A DNA stretch of 64,000 bases, from NCBI GenBank assembly GCA_019421365.1, contig JAHZFJ010000003.1, positions 166,813 to 230,812 on the forward strand. Reading direction: 5' to 3'. The notes beneath the pieces were generated by a model, which did not search any database, was not told where the DNA came from, and saw nothing but the letters and a program-made list of their open reading frames with translations. Source of the DNA: Lachnospiraceae bacterium. GTDB lineage: Bacteria; Bacillota; Clostridia; Lachnospirales; Lachnospiraceae. Made by a program: the position numbers and the translations under genes. Each line of letters starts with the position of its first letter. Within the stretch, counting starts at the first letter, position 1. Positions 36,460 to 45,897 of the stretch are shown here, one piece after another.

Positions 36460-37701
36460 TTAGTTTAAAGAATGAATAAAAATTCCGCTTCTTAATTTAG
36501 GTTCAAACCATGTAGATTTTGGAGGCATCAGACGATTTGCATCTGCTACTGCAAATAACTCTCCTATTGAAGTTGGGTACATGGCAAATGCTACTTCCAT
36601 ATCAGTATTAACTCTACGTTCTAGTTCTTCTAAGCCCCTAATACCACCAATAAATTCAATTCGCTTGTCCATTCTTGGATCTTCGATCCCCAATATAGGA
36701 TTTAGTATATAATCCTGCAACACCGATACATCTAATCCTTCTACTGGATCGGTAATTGCCTGTAAACTTTCTTTTGGCTCTAATTTATACCACTGCTTGT
36801 CTAGATACATACCAAAAGTAGATTTTTGCTCTGGGGCATATGCCTTCTCCCCTACTAAAGTAACGATAAAATTGTGTTCTACCGCTTTGATGAAATCTTC
36901 CTTAGAATACCCATTCAAATCTTTTATTGCTCGATTATAATCCATAATCATTAACTGCTCATCTGGAAATAATACAGATAAGAAGGAGTTGAATTCTTCT
37001 TCTCCTGTATAATTTGGCATCTCACTGCGTCTCATTAATCCTACTTTGACCGCTGAGGCACAACGGTGGTGTCCATCTGCAATATAGATTTGATCCATAT
37101 CTGCAAATGCCTTTTCAATTACCGAATTATCTTCTAGGTCTACTACTTTCCATACATTATGAGTAATGTTATCTGGGGAAGTAAATGCATATAATGGAGC
37201 GTCTTTCTTCACTTTGTCAACCACTTCGTTCAACTGAGCAGCTGCACGGTATGCTAAGAATATTGGTCCTGTCTGTGCATTACATATGTCCACATGGTTA
37301 ATACGGTCAATCTCTTTATCTTCTCGTGTATTTTCATGTTTCTTGATTATATTATTCATATAGTCATCTATAGAAGCGCACGCAACAATACCTGTTTGAG
37401 AACGTCCATTCATTATAAGTTCATAAAGGTAATAACAAGCATCTTCATCAATTATAAATATTCCTTCTGTAATCATTGCTTCTAATGTTTCTTTCGCTTT
37501 TACATACACTTTTGCATCATATGTATCAACCGAATCGTCAAACCCTGTTTCTGCTCGGTCTATCTTTAAGAACGATAAGGGTTCCTTTGCAACTTCGACT
37601 TTTGCTTCTTCGCGGCTGTACACATCATATGGTAATGCTGCTACTCTTGATACAACATCTACATTCGGTCTGATACATCTAAACGGCTTAATTTTTGCCA
37701 T
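36460..37701 (-). CDS. DUF1015 family protein
   Basis: A 413-residue protein of the DUF1015 (PF06245) family: start KIKPFRCIRPN, VAALPYDVYS, the YYLYELIMNGRSQTGIVACA strand, IADGHHRCASA and FAMYPTSIGELFAVAD. In clostridia it is often linked with serA and serC, as here; related proteins are predicted kinase- or HTH-associated, but their activity is not established to my knowledge. SerK-type serine kinases belong to the ParB-like fold with similar IADGHHR motifs, so an ADP- or ATP-dependent kinase in serine metabolism is a reasonable inference only. It lies 77 bases downstream of serA, behind a terminator. Confidence 0.85.
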   Translation of the reverse strand: MAKIKPFRCIRPNVDVVSRVAALPYDVYSREEAKVEVAKEPLSFLKIDRAETGFDDSVDTYDAKVYVKAKETLEAMITEGIFIIDEDACYYLYELIMNGRSQTGIVACASIDDYMNNIIKKHENTREDKEIDRINHVDICNAQTGPIFLAYRAAAQLNEVVDKVKKDAPLYAFTSPDNITHNVWKVVDLEDNSVIEKAFADMDQIYIADGHHRCASAVKVGLMRRSEMPNYTGEEEFNSFLSVLFPDEQLMIMDYNRAIKDLNGYSKEDFIKAVEHNFIVTLVGEKAYAPEQKSTFGMYLDKQWYKLEPKESLQAITDPVEGLDVSVLQDYILNPILGIEDPRMDKRIEFIGGIRGLEELERRVNTDMEVAFAMYPTSIGELFAVADANRLMPPKSTWFEPKLRSGIFIHSLN

Positions 37702-37718
37702 AGTTTCATCTCCTTTAT

Positions 37719-37752
37719 CACAAAAAGGGCTGTTAGTTGTAACAGCCCTTTC
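37719..37752 (-). terminator. Intrinsic terminator between serA and the DUF1015 gene
   Basis: Perfect stem AAAGGGCTGTTA / TAACAGCCCTTT with a 4-base loop and T5 on the minus strand. It reduces read-through from serA into the DUF1015 gene. Confidence 0.88.
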
Positions 37753-37778
37753 TTTTATATTCCTAGATTAAAAATTTA

Positions 37779-38942
37779 CTATTTAACAACTCTAACTTTC
37801 AGAACACCTTCAATAGCAGATAATTTTTCTACTAATGTTTCTGCTGAAGATACTGCTATATCTAATACCGTATATGCATAATCACCACGGCTCTTATTAA
37901 CCATGTTATCAATATTGATGTTCTCAGCAGCAATTACTGTTGTAAACTGACTTAACATATTAGGAATGTTTCTATGATTAATTGCAATACGTCCTTCACT
38001 TGCGCATACACCGGCATCACATGCTGGATAATTTACGGAATTCTTAATATTACCATTATCCATGAAATCGACGATTTCTTTAACTGCCATAACAGCACAA
38101 TTATCTTCTGATTCAGCTGTTGATGCACCTAAGTGTGGGAATGCAATAACGCCTTCCATATTGGCTGTCTTTGTATTAGGGAAGTCAGTAACATATTTTC
38201 CTACTTTACCCGATGCTAAAGCTTCTGCCATATCATCATCATTCACAAGAAGATCTCTAGCGAAGTTAAGTATAACAACTCCGTCTTTCATAATAGCCAT
38301 TGTATCTTTGTTAATCATCTGCTTTGTTTCGTCTAACAATGGTACATGAACTGTTATATAATCGCATTCTCTAAAGATTTCTTCTCTTGATTTAATATAT
38401 TTGATATCTCTTGAAAGATTCCATGCATGCTCAACTGAGATAAATGGATCGCAACCATATACTTCCATACCGAGACGGTTAGCAGCATTGGCAACAAGTA
38501 CACCGATTGCTCCAAGACCAATAACACCAAGCTTCTTACCTTGAATTTCTTTACCAGCAAATTTGGATTTTGCTTTTTCCATTGTCTTAGCAATGTTAGC
38601 ATCTTCTTTATTCTCGCTAACCCAGTTCATACCACCAATCAAATCACGTGAAGCAAGTAATAAACCTGCTATTACAAGTTCCTTAACACCATTTGCATTA
38701 GCTCCTGGAGTATTAAACACTACGATACCTTTTTCTGCGCATTTATCAAGTGGAATGTTATTAACACCTGCACCGGCTCTAGCGATAGCACATAAATTAT
38801 CATTAAGCTCTAAATCATGCATAGCAGCACTACGTACTAAAACTGCTTCAGCATCATTAAATGCATCTGTCTTAACATATCTATCTGTAAACAAATCCAA
38901 TCCAATGTCGGCAATTGGATTAAGGCAATTATACTTAACCAT
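37779..38942 (-). CDS. serA: D-3-phosphoglycerate dehydrogenase
   Basis: First step of serine synthesis: oxidises 3-phosphoglycerate with NAD. It has 387 residues: a substrate domain with RAGAGVNNIPLDKCAEKGI, a Rossmann domain with LGVIGLGAIGVLVANAA, the catalytic His in FPHLGASTAESEDN, and a C-terminal ACT domain from about 320 (serine-sensing type). This is the short form without the intervening domain found in long PGDHs. It lies 30 bases after serC on the same strand. AGGAGG lies before the ATG. Confidence 0.96.
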   Translation of the reverse strand: MVKYNCLNPIADIGLDLFTDRYVKTDAFNDAEAVLVRSAAMHDLELNDNLCAIARAGAGVNNIPLDKCAEKGIVVFNTPGANANGVKELVIAGLLLASRDLIGGMNWVSENKEDANIAKTMEKAKSKFAGKEIQGKKLGVIGLGAIGVLVANAANRLGMEVYGCDPFISVEHAWNLSRDIKYIKSREEIFRECDYITVHVPLLDETKQMINKDTMAIMKDGVVILNFARDLLVNDDDMAEALASGKVGKYVTDFPNTKTANMEGVIAFPHLGASTAESEDNCAVMAVKEIVDFMDNGNIKNSVNYPACDAGVCASEGRIAINHRNIPNMLSQFTTVIAAENINIDNMVNKSRGDYAYTVLDIAVSSAETLVEKLSAIEGVLKVRVVK

Positions 38943-38973
38943 GTTACCCTCCTCCTATATCTTCTCTCTATAT

Positions 38974-40059
38974 CTATTTAACGTTTTCAGCTTCAAATTG
39001 CTTCATGAATTCAACAAGCTTTTCAACACCTTCAATTGGCATTGCATTGTAGATACTAGCTCTCATACCACCAACTGATCTGTGTCCTTTTAAGTTTTCA
39101 AAACCTGCTGCTTTTGCTTCTTTAACAAATTTAGCATCTAATTCTTCGTTACCAGTTACAAAAGGAACATTCATTAAGGAGCGATCCTCTTTTACTACAG
39201 TACCTTTGAATAGTTTACTTTGATCTAAGTAATCATAAAGGATTGCTGCTTTCTTTTCGTTATGGTCTTTCATTGCCTCAAGGCCACCCTTTTGTTTTAA
39301 CCATTTAAAAACTTTACCACAGATATAGATTCCGTATGCTGGAGGTGTATTGTATAACGAGTCATTATCCGCATGGATTTTATATTTCAACATTGTTGGA
39401 GTTCCATCTAATGTGTCCTCAGTAATTAAATCTTCACGAATAATAACGATTACTACACCTGCTGGACCAATATTCTTTTGAACTCCACCATAGATTACAC
39501 CATATTTAGTAACATCAACTGGCTCTGACAAGAAACAAGAAGATACATCGGCTACTAAAGTCTTACCTTTTGTGTTCGGTAATGTCTTGAATTTAGTTCC
39601 ATAGATTGTGTTGTTCTCACATATGTACACGTAATCTGCATCATCAGCTATGTCTAAGTCTGAACAGTCTGGAATATAGGAGAAAGTTTTATCCTCTGAA
39701 GATGCAATTGCTCTTGCTTTACCATAGATCTGTGCTTCTTTGAAAGCTTTCTTAGCCCATTGACCTGTGATGATGTAATCAGCAACTTTATTCTTCATAA
39801 GATTCATTGGAATCATCGCAAATTGTTGTGATGCTCCGCCTTGTAAGAATAATACCTTGTAATTGTCTGGTATATTCATTAAGTCTCTTAAATCTTTTTC
39901 TGCAGTTTGAATGATCTCTTGGTATGCCTTGGAACGGTGACTCATCTCCATTACTGACATTCCTGTACCATTATAATCTAGCATCTCTGTTGCTGCCTCT
40001 TTCAATACTTCTTCAGGTAAAACAGCCGGACCTGCTGAAAAATTATAAACTCTACCCAC
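38974..40059 (-). CDS. serC: Phosphoserine aminotransferase
   Basis: PLP enzyme converting 3-phosphohydroxypyruvate to phosphoserine. Family blocks are VYNFSAGPAVLPEEVL, NGTGMSVMEMSHRSK, LFLQGGASQQFAMIPMN, the Lys Schiff-base region YGGVQKNIGPAGV, and KGHRSVGGMRASIYNAMP. The start is chosen as GTG at 40059: AAAGGAGG lies 8 bases before it, while the GTG at 40080 would put that ribosome site inside the gene. No serB is present in the window. Confidence 0.96.
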   Translation of the reverse strand: MGRVYNFSAGPAVLPEEVLKEAATEMLDYNGTGMSVMEMSHRSKAYQEIIQTAEKDLRDLMNIPDNYKVLFLQGGASQQFAMIPMNLMKNKVADYIITGQWAKKAFKEAQIYGKARAIASSEDKTFSYIPDCSDLDIADDADYVYICENNTIYGTKFKTLPNTKGKTLVADVSSCFLSEPVDVTKYGVIYGGVQKNIGPAGVVIVIIREDLITEDTLDGTPTMLKYKIHADNDSLYNTPPAYGIYICGKVFKWLKQKGGLEAMKDHNEKKAAILYDYLDQSKLFKGTVVKEDRSLMNVPFVTGNEELDAKFVKEAKAAGFENLKGHRSVGGMRASIYNAMPIEGVEKLVEFMKQFEAENVK

Positions 40060-40327
40060 TTGTACTTCCTCCTTTTTCACTTGACTACTTTATCGTGTTA
40101 CATTATAGAACTAAAAAAATATGAAGTCAATCCTTATTTCTCTTTTTTGACTAAAATCTTTTTTAGTAATCAGTATTCTATCATTATATACCCAAAGAAG
40201 CAATATCCACGATTTACCATAGCCTAAATCTCAGACAAAGGCTGTACTTCGTCTGAGATTATAGCTGTGTGATATGTAATGAAAGCATCCTAATTTCATA
40301 CTATTCATTAATAGGACATATTATTCT

Positions 40328-42004
40328 TTACTTCTTGATATCCTCTTCAGAGAATACTTCATCGATTGCAGCACCTGGTGCAACCATTGGCCATACTTTA
40401 TCATCACTTTGGATTTGACAATCAATCACTACAGGAATATTAAGTTCAATTGCTTCTTTTAATACGCCTTCTACTTCTTCTTTCTTAGTGACTCTGTATG
40501 CTTTTGCACCCATAGCCTCTGCTAACTTTACAAAATCAACTGCATCATTCAATACTGTGTAAGAATATCTCTCTTCATAGAATAGGGATTGCCATTGACG
40601 TACCATCCCCAAAACATGGTTATTAAATATGATTTGAATAATAGGAATATTATAACGAGTTGCTGTAGCAATCTCATTCATATTCATACGGAAACAACCA
40701 TCACCAGCCATGTTTACAACTATCTTATCAGGGTTTGCAACTTTAGCACCAATACAAGCGCCTAATCCATAACCCATTGTTCCTAGTCCACCTGATGTTA
40801 AGAATGTTCTTGGTTTTTGATATTTGAAAAACTGCGCCGACCACATCTGATGTTGACCAACCTCAGTTGTGATAATAGCATCACCTTTTGTTATCTCATA
40901 TAACTTCTCAATGATGTATGGTCCTGTTAAGATATCCTCATGATACTTCAAAGGATATTCTTCTTTCATGTCCAACACATGTTGTACCCATTCACTATGT
41001 ACCTGCTGTGTCAACTTATCATTCATACGTTCAAGTACCATCTTAACATCACCCACAATGCTATGATCTGAAATAACGTTCTTATTGATTTCGGCTGGAT
41101 CTACATCAATTTGAAGGATCTTCGCATTCGAAGCGAACTTATCAATATTTCCAGTTACACGGTCACTAAATCTAGCACCAATTGTAATTAATAGATCACA
41201 CCTCGTTACTGCAAGGTTTGAAGTTTTAGTTCCATGCATACCAAGCATTCCAGTATACCTTGGATTTTCTCCACTGAACGCCCCTTTTCCCATTAATGTA
41301 TCACAAACTGGAGCATCCACTAATTCTACGAAAGCCGCAAGTTCTTCACTCGCTTCAGAGATTACCGCACCGCCACCAACGAATATCATTGGTTTGCTTG
41401 CTTTATTAATCATCTCTACAGCTGTTACAAGAGCTTCTTCTGTAATTGTCTCTGTAACACGTTCAATCTTCTCTGGTAGAACTTTTGTATATTCTGTCAT
41501 AGCAGCAGTTACATCCTTGGTAATATCTACAAGGACAGGTCCTGGTCTTCCTGTATTCGCAATCTTGAATGCATGACGAAGAGTATCTGCTAATTTCGTA
41601 ACATCTTTTACTATAAAATTATGCTTTGTAATAGGCATTGTAATACCGGCTATATCAACTTCTTGAAAGCTATCTTTACCAAGTAAAGGTACTGTAACAT
41701 TCCCCGTAATTGCTACCATTGGAACAGAATCCATATATGCTGTAGCAATTCCAGTAACAAGATTTGTTGCTCCTGGGCCGCTAGTTGCTAGACATACGCC
41801 TACTTTACCTGTTGATCTCGCATAACCATCCGCAGCATGTGAAGCTCCTTGTTCATGAGAGGTTAGGATATGTCTGATTTCATCTTTATGTTTGTATAAC
41901 GCATCGTAAATATTAAGAACTGAGCCACCAGGGTAACCAAAAATCGTATCAACACCTTGTTCTTTTAAGCACTCAATTAATATTTCTGAACCTGTCAACT
42001 GCAT
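40328..42004 (-). CDS. ilvB: Acetolactate synthase, large subunit
   Basis: Thiamine-diphosphate enzyme condensing pyruvate to acetolactate (or acetohydroxybutyrate) for valine, leucine and isoleucine. Its 558 residues contain TDTIFGYPGGSVLNIYDAL, the catalytic Glu in HEQGASHAADGYARSTGKVG, GPGATNLVTGIATAYMDSVP, and the ThDP/Mg site GDGCFRMNMNEIATATRYNIP. The next gene upstream, ilvD, ends 1 base before it. No ilvN regulatory subunit is adjacent. An AAAGGAGGG ribosome site precedes the ATG. A hairpin without T run (40229-40261) lies downstream. Confidence 0.95.
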   Translation of the reverse strand: MQLTGSEILIECLKEQGVDTIFGYPGGSVLNIYDALYKHKDEIRHILTSHEQGASHAADGYARSTGKVGVCLATSGPGATNLVTGIATAYMDSVPMVAITGNVTVPLLGKDSFQEVDIAGITMPITKHNFIVKDVTKLADTLRHAFKIANTGRPGPVLVDITKDVTAAMTEYTKVLPEKIERVTETITEEALVTAVEMINKASKPMIFVGGGAVISEASEELAAFVELVDAPVCDTLMGKGAFSGENPRYTGMLGMHGTKTSNLAVTRCDLLITIGARFSDRVTGNIDKFASNAKILQIDVDPAEINKNVISDHSIVGDVKMVLERMNDKLTQQVHSEWVQHVLDMKEEYPLKYHEDILTGPYIIEKLYEITKGDAIITTEVGQHQMWSAQFFKYQKPRTFLTSGGLGTMGYGLGACIGAKVANPDKIVVNMAGDGCFRMNMNEIATATRYNIPIIQIIFNNHVLGMVRQWQSLFYEERYSYTVLNDAVDFVKLAEAMGAKAYRVTKKEEVEGVLKEAIELNIPVVIDCQIQSDDKVWPMVAPGAAIDEVFSEEDIKK

Positions 42005-42005
42005 A

Positions 42006-43676
42006 CTATCCCTCCTTTACTTCTAATATTGCTCCTCTGTTTCCTGAAGTAACCATAGATGCATAACGAGCAAGATAACCAGTTGTTACTTTTGGTTGTC
42101 TTGGTTTCCAGTTAGCACGTCTTCTCGCTAACTCTTCATCTGATACATCCATATCAAGTGTATTAGCATTAATATCAATCTTAATGATATCGCCTTCTTC
42201 TACTAATGCAATTGGGCCACCAACAGCAGCTTCTGGTGAAACATGACCAATTGAAGCACCTCTTGATGCTCCACTAAAACGACCATCTGTAATAAGTGCA
42301 ACGCTTGAGCCAAGTCCCATACCGGCAATTGCAGAGGTTGGATTTAGCATTTCTCTCATACCTGGTCCACCCTTAGGTCCTTCGTAGCGAATAACAACAA
42401 CATCACCTTCAACAATCTTACCACCTTTAATAGCTTCAATTGCATCTTCTTCACAATCAAACACTCTTGCTGGTCCTTGATGTTTAAGCATCTCTGGTGC
42501 TACAGCCGAACGTTTTACTACGCCTGAGTCTGGTGCAAGATTTCCTTTTAATATTGCGATACCACCAGTTTGACTATATGGATTTTCAATCGGGCGTATT
42601 ACGTCATGATCACGATTAATGCAACCTGCAATATTTTCCCCAACCGTCTTTCCTGTAGCTGTAATACAGTCTGTATATAATAGATTCTTTTTATTTAATT
42701 CATTCATAACAGCGTATACACCGCCTGCTTCATTAAGATCTTCCATATAAGTAGGACCTGCTGGAGCAAGATGACATAAATTAGGTGTCTTTGCACTGAT
42801 TTCATTAGCTATATCAAGATTCAAATCAATTCCTGCTTCATGAGCAATTGCTGGTAAATGTAACATACTATTAGTACTACATCCAAGTGCCATATCTACT
42901 GTTAAAGCATTCATAAATGCTTCGTTTGTCATAATATCACGAGGACGGATATTCTTCTCATATAATTCCATTACCTTCATACCTGCATGTTTTGCAAGCT
43001 TAATTCTTTCAGAATATACTGCTGGAATTGTACCGTTACCACGAAGTCCCATACCAAGTACTTCTGTTAAACAGTTCATACTGTTTGCAGTATACATACC
43101 GGAACATGAACCACAAGTTGGGCACACCTTATTCTCGAATTCTTCTACATCTTCTGCTGACATCTTACCTGCTGTATACGAACCAACTGCTTCGAACATA
43201 CTTGATAAGCTTTTCTTTTCACCTTTAACACGACCTGCTAGCATTGGACCACCACTAACAAATACCGTTGGGATATTAAGTCTTGCTGCAGCCATTAAAA
43301 GACCTGGAACGTTCTTATCACAGTTAGGTACCATAACAAGAGCATCAAAACCGTGTGCCATAGCTACTGCTTCTGTGGAATCACAGATTAAGTCTCTCGT
43401 TACTAGTGAATATTTCATACCGATATGTCCCATTGCAATACCATCACATACCGCAATTGCTGGGAACACAACTGGAGTACCACCTGCCATGGCTACACCA
43501 ATTCTAACGGCTTCTACGATTTTATCTAAGTTCATATGACCTGGTACGATCTCATTATGAGAACTTACGATACCAACTAAAGGTCTCTCTAATTCTTCCT
43601 TGGTCATTCCAAGTGCATTAAACAACGAACGATGTGGTGCTTGTTGCATACCAGTTTTAACTGAGTCACTTCTCAT
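42006..43676 (-). CDS. ilvD: Dihydroxyacid dehydratase
   Basis: Iron-sulfur enzyme of branched-chain amino-acid synthesis, dehydrating dihydroxyacids to keto acids. It is full length at 556 residues. Cluster cysteines are in VPNCDKNVPGLLMA and CPTCGSCSGMYTANSMNCL; other blocks are GSSVALITDGRFSGASRGASIGHVSPEA. AGGAGG lies 7 bases before the ATG. It lies between leuB (110 bases upstream) and ilvB (1 base downstream). Confidence 0.97.
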   Translation of the reverse strand: MRSDSVKTGMQQAPHRSLFNALGMTKEELERPLVGIVSSHNEIVPGHMNLDKIVEAVRIGVAMAGGTPVVFPAIAVCDGIAMGHIGMKYSLVTRDLICDSTEAVAMAHGFDALVMVPNCDKNVPGLLMAAARLNIPTVFVSGGPMLAGRVKGEKKSLSSMFEAVGSYTAGKMSAEDVEEFENKVCPTCGSCSGMYTANSMNCLTEVLGMGLRGNGTIPAVYSERIKLAKHAGMKVMELYEKNIRPRDIMTNEAFMNALTVDMALGCSTNSMLHLPAIAHEAGIDLNLDIANEISAKTPNLCHLAPAGPTYMEDLNEAGGVYAVMNELNKKNLLYTDCITATGKTVGENIAGCINRDHDVIRPIENPYSQTGGIAILKGNLAPDSGVVKRSAVAPEMLKHQGPARVFDCEEDAIEAIKGGKIVEGDVVVIRYEGPKGGPGMREMLNPTSAIAGMGLGSSVALITDGRFSGASRGASIGHVSPEAAVGGPIALVEEGDIIKIDINANTLDMDVSDEELARRRANWKPRQPKVTTGYLARYASMVTSGNRGAILEVKEG

Positions 43677-43785
43677 AATACTACCTCCTATAATTTCCTG
43701 TGACGATGCTATTCTTTTTTATTCTAACATACTCTTTATTGTTTTAACATAGTATCACATAAATCTCTTAAACCATATTTATATC

Positions 43786-44874
43786 TTACTTTAGAATATA
43801 TTCAACGATTAGGTCACCCATCTCTTTAGTGCCTACTAATTCTTTACCATCAGACATAATGTCAACTGTACGGTATCCATCTTTTAATACAGCCTTAACT
43901 GCTGCTTCTATATGATTTGCTTCTTTCTCTAAGTCAAATGAGTAACGAAGCATCATGGCAGCGGATAAAATTGTAGCAATTGGATTTGCTTTATTCTGCC
44001 CAGCAATATCAGGTGCTGAACCATGACTTGGTTCATATAAACCTAACTTTGTATCACCTAAACTAGCCGATGCTAACATACCGATGGAGCCTGTTACCAT
44101 GCTTGCTTCATCAGATAAGATATCTCCAAACATATTCTCCGTTAATATCACATCAAATTGCTTTGGATTCTTTACTAACTGCATCGCACAGTTGTCGACT
44201 AACATGTCGCTAAGTTCAACATCAGGGTACTCTGCGGCAACTTCCTTAACTACTTTTCTCCACAATCTTGAAGAATCTAATACGTTCGCCTTATCCACAC
44301 TACATACTCTCTTGTTTCTCTTTCTAGCAATATCAAATCCCCATTTTGCTATTCGACGAATTTCGTTCTCGTTATATGTAAGGGTATCCATAGCTGTAGT
44401 TACACCATTCTCTTCGTAAGTTTTACGCTCACCAAAGTATAAACCACCCGTAAGTTCTCTCATGACTACAAAATCAAATCCACCATCTATAATCTCTTCC
44501 TTTAAAGGGCAAGCTCCCTTTAATTCATCAAATAATACAGCCGGGCGGATATTAGCAAATAGATTTAACCCTTTACGTATCTTAAGAAGTCCCGCCTCTG
44601 GTCTAAGATTTGGAGGTAACTGATACCAGTTTGACTGACCTACATTACCACCTACTGCACCAAGGAGAACCGAATCACTTGCTAGTGCTGCCTGCATTGC
44701 TTCATCAGTTAATGGTACTCCAGTTGCATCGATGGAACAACCTCCCATTAAAACTTCTGTATAATTAAATGTATGACCATATGTACTACCAATTGTATCT
44801 AATACTTTTCTTGCCTCAGTTACGATTTCTGGTCCAATTCCATCTCCAGGTATTACTGCTATATTATAATTCAT
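43786..44874 (-). CDS. leuB: 3-isopropylmalate dehydrogenase
   Basis: Oxidative decarboxylation of 3-isopropylmalate in leucine synthesis. Motifs are IAVIPGDGIGPEIV, the substrate arginines in LRPEAGLLKIRKGLNLFANIRP, FVVMRELTGGLYFGE, the metal/cofactor block VTENMFGDILSDEASMVTGSIGMLASASLG without the first letter, and YEPSHGSAPDIAGQNKANP. The ATG at 44874 fits the family start; ATGs at 44886 and 44883 lie too near the AAAGG. leuC and leuD are 4 kb upstream in a separate transcript; leuA is not in the window. Confidence 0.95.
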   Translation of the reverse strand: MNYNIAVIPGDGIGPEIVTEARKVLDTIGSTYGHTFNYTEVLMGGCSIDATGVPLTDEAMQAALASDSVLLGAVGGNVGQSNWYQLPPNLRPEAGLLKIRKGLNLFANIRPAVLFDELKGACPLKEEIIDGGFDFVVMRELTGGLYFGERKTYEENGVTTAMDTLTYNENEIRRIAKWGFDIARKRNKRVCSVDKANVLDSSRLWRKVVKEVAAEYPDVELSDMLVDNCAMQLVKNPKQFDVILTENMFGDILSDEASMVTGSIGMLASASLGDTKLGLYEPSHGSAPDIAGQNKANPIATILSAAMMLRYSFDLEKEANHIEAAVKAVLKDGYRTVDIMSDGKELVGTKEMGDLIVEYILK

Positions 44875-45052
44875 TCCCGACATCATCCTTTCTTCTAATA
44901 ATCAATTATGTTCATTCCTTAAGATTATATATTTCATAACCGCAAGTTATAGTAGTCGTTTTTTTTATTCCTTATTCACATATTAGCTTACTTTCTTAAA
45001 AAAATCAATGTATTTTCTAAAATAATTAAAGGGGCTAACACCATTTTATTAT

Positions 45053-45105
45053 AAAAAAATAAATCGATGTATCAAATTCAGCATATGCATTTGATACATC
45101 GATTT
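45053..45105 (-). terminator. Intrinsic terminator after the signal peptidase gene
   Basis: Perfect 17-pair stem AAATCGATGTATCAAAT / ATTTGATACATCGATTT with an 11-base loop, followed on the minus strand by ATTTTTTT. Confidence 0.92.
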
Positions 45106-45123
45106 AGGTAGGTTATATAAAAG

Positions 45124-45645
45124 TTACTTAGAAGCCCTTGTTTTTATAAGTACGCCTAAAATGTTTTTTTTGGGAATTGCTCCATAATATCGTGAATCAC
45201 TGCTATGACTTCGATTATCTCCCAAAACAAAGTATTCATCTCGTTTTAGCTCTATCTCTATATAATCATCAACTGGATAAGTATATAAAGCATACGGTTC
45301 TTCCAATAGTCCTTCATTTATATAAACTTTATCTTCTTTAATAAGAATAGTTTCGCCTAGTAAACCAATTACCCTTTTAACAACATTTATTAATTCGCCA
45401 TCACTATATCCATAGAAATATATTATATCACCTCTCTTTGGTGGCTTAATTTCTTTTGATATATATAAGGTTCTTGTCCCCTCATGTAAAGTATTTTCCA
45501 TGGATTGACCCATAATACTCCCTGTATGTATGTTTAACTTAAAAAAAGTCTGCATCCCAAACAAAATACCTATAATAAAAATCAAAATTAAGACAATAAA
45601 ATATTCTAATTTAGACATAGATTTTTTCATTATGTATTTTATCAT
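45124..45645 (-). CDS. lepB: Type I signal peptidase
   Basis: Membrane serine protease that cleaves Sec and Tat signal peptides. 173 residues: one N-terminal membrane helix (about 14-34), catalytic Ser48 in GQSMENTL, Lys90 in NVVKRVIGLLGE, and the C-terminal GDNRSHSSDSRYYG box. This is the minimal Gram-positive form. The ATG at 45645 has GGAG 9 bases upstream and overlaps the stop of the preceding 38-residue gene by 4 bases, so translation is coupled. Codons further up (TTG 45660) are inside that small gene's end and lack a ribosome site. Confidence 0.94.
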   Translation of the reverse strand: MIKYIMKKSMSKLEYFIVLILIFIIGILFGMQTFFKLNIHTGSIMGQSMENTLHEGTRTLYISKEIKPPKRGDIIYFYGYSDGELINVVKRVIGLLGETILIKEDKVYINEGLLEEPYALYTYPVDDYIEIELKRDEYFVLGDNRSHSSDSRYYGAIPKKNILGVLIKTRASK

Positions 45646-45758
45646 ATAAAAAATCTCCAATTATAAAATAGAAATAAAAACAATAGTCCTATGACATAGC
45701 CTAATGGTAAAACTATCATTATTTTTTTTAATAAATCCAAATAAGAATACTTTTTCAT
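45642..45758 (-). CDS. Small membrane peptide (38 residues) coupled to signal peptidase
   Basis: An ATG at 45758 with GAGGGG about 6 bases upstream opens a 38-codon frame: MKKYSYLDLLKKIMIVLPLG, then a hydrophobic helix to FLFYNWRFFI. One membrane segment spans about residues 13-32. Its TGA overlaps the lepB ATG (ATGA). The good ribosome site, coupled stop/start and single clear helix support a real gene, although I recognise no family. It could assist or modulate the peptidase. Confidence 0.65.
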   Translation of the reverse strand: MKKYSYLDLLKKIMIVLPLGYVIGLLFLFLFYNWRFFI

Positions 45759-45798
45759 CTATTTCCCCTCATTCAATTTAAGAAATTAAAATTTAGTA

Positions 45799-45859
45799 TA
45801 GCTCTTATCAAGTAACTGAGTTTTAGTTAGAAAACCACTTAGTTACTAGACAAGAGCTA
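45799..45859 (-). repeat. Imperfect inverted repeat after the M18 aminopeptidase gene
   Basis: TAGCTCTTATCAAGTAACTG pairs with its complement (three mismatches) around an 18-base loop, 40 bases after the aminopeptidase stop. It lacks a T run, so it may be a stability hairpin or a terminator of weak type. Confidence 0.55.
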
Positions 45860-45897
45860 CTATATTTAGTCAATTATCTGTTATATTTCTAATATTC

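Noticed and set aside
40229..40261. Hairpin AATCTCAGAC / GTCTGAGATT between serC and ilvB as terminator or T-box
   Set aside because: No T run on the minus strand, and no T-box core (AGGGTGGNACCGCG) was found near ilvB or leuC.
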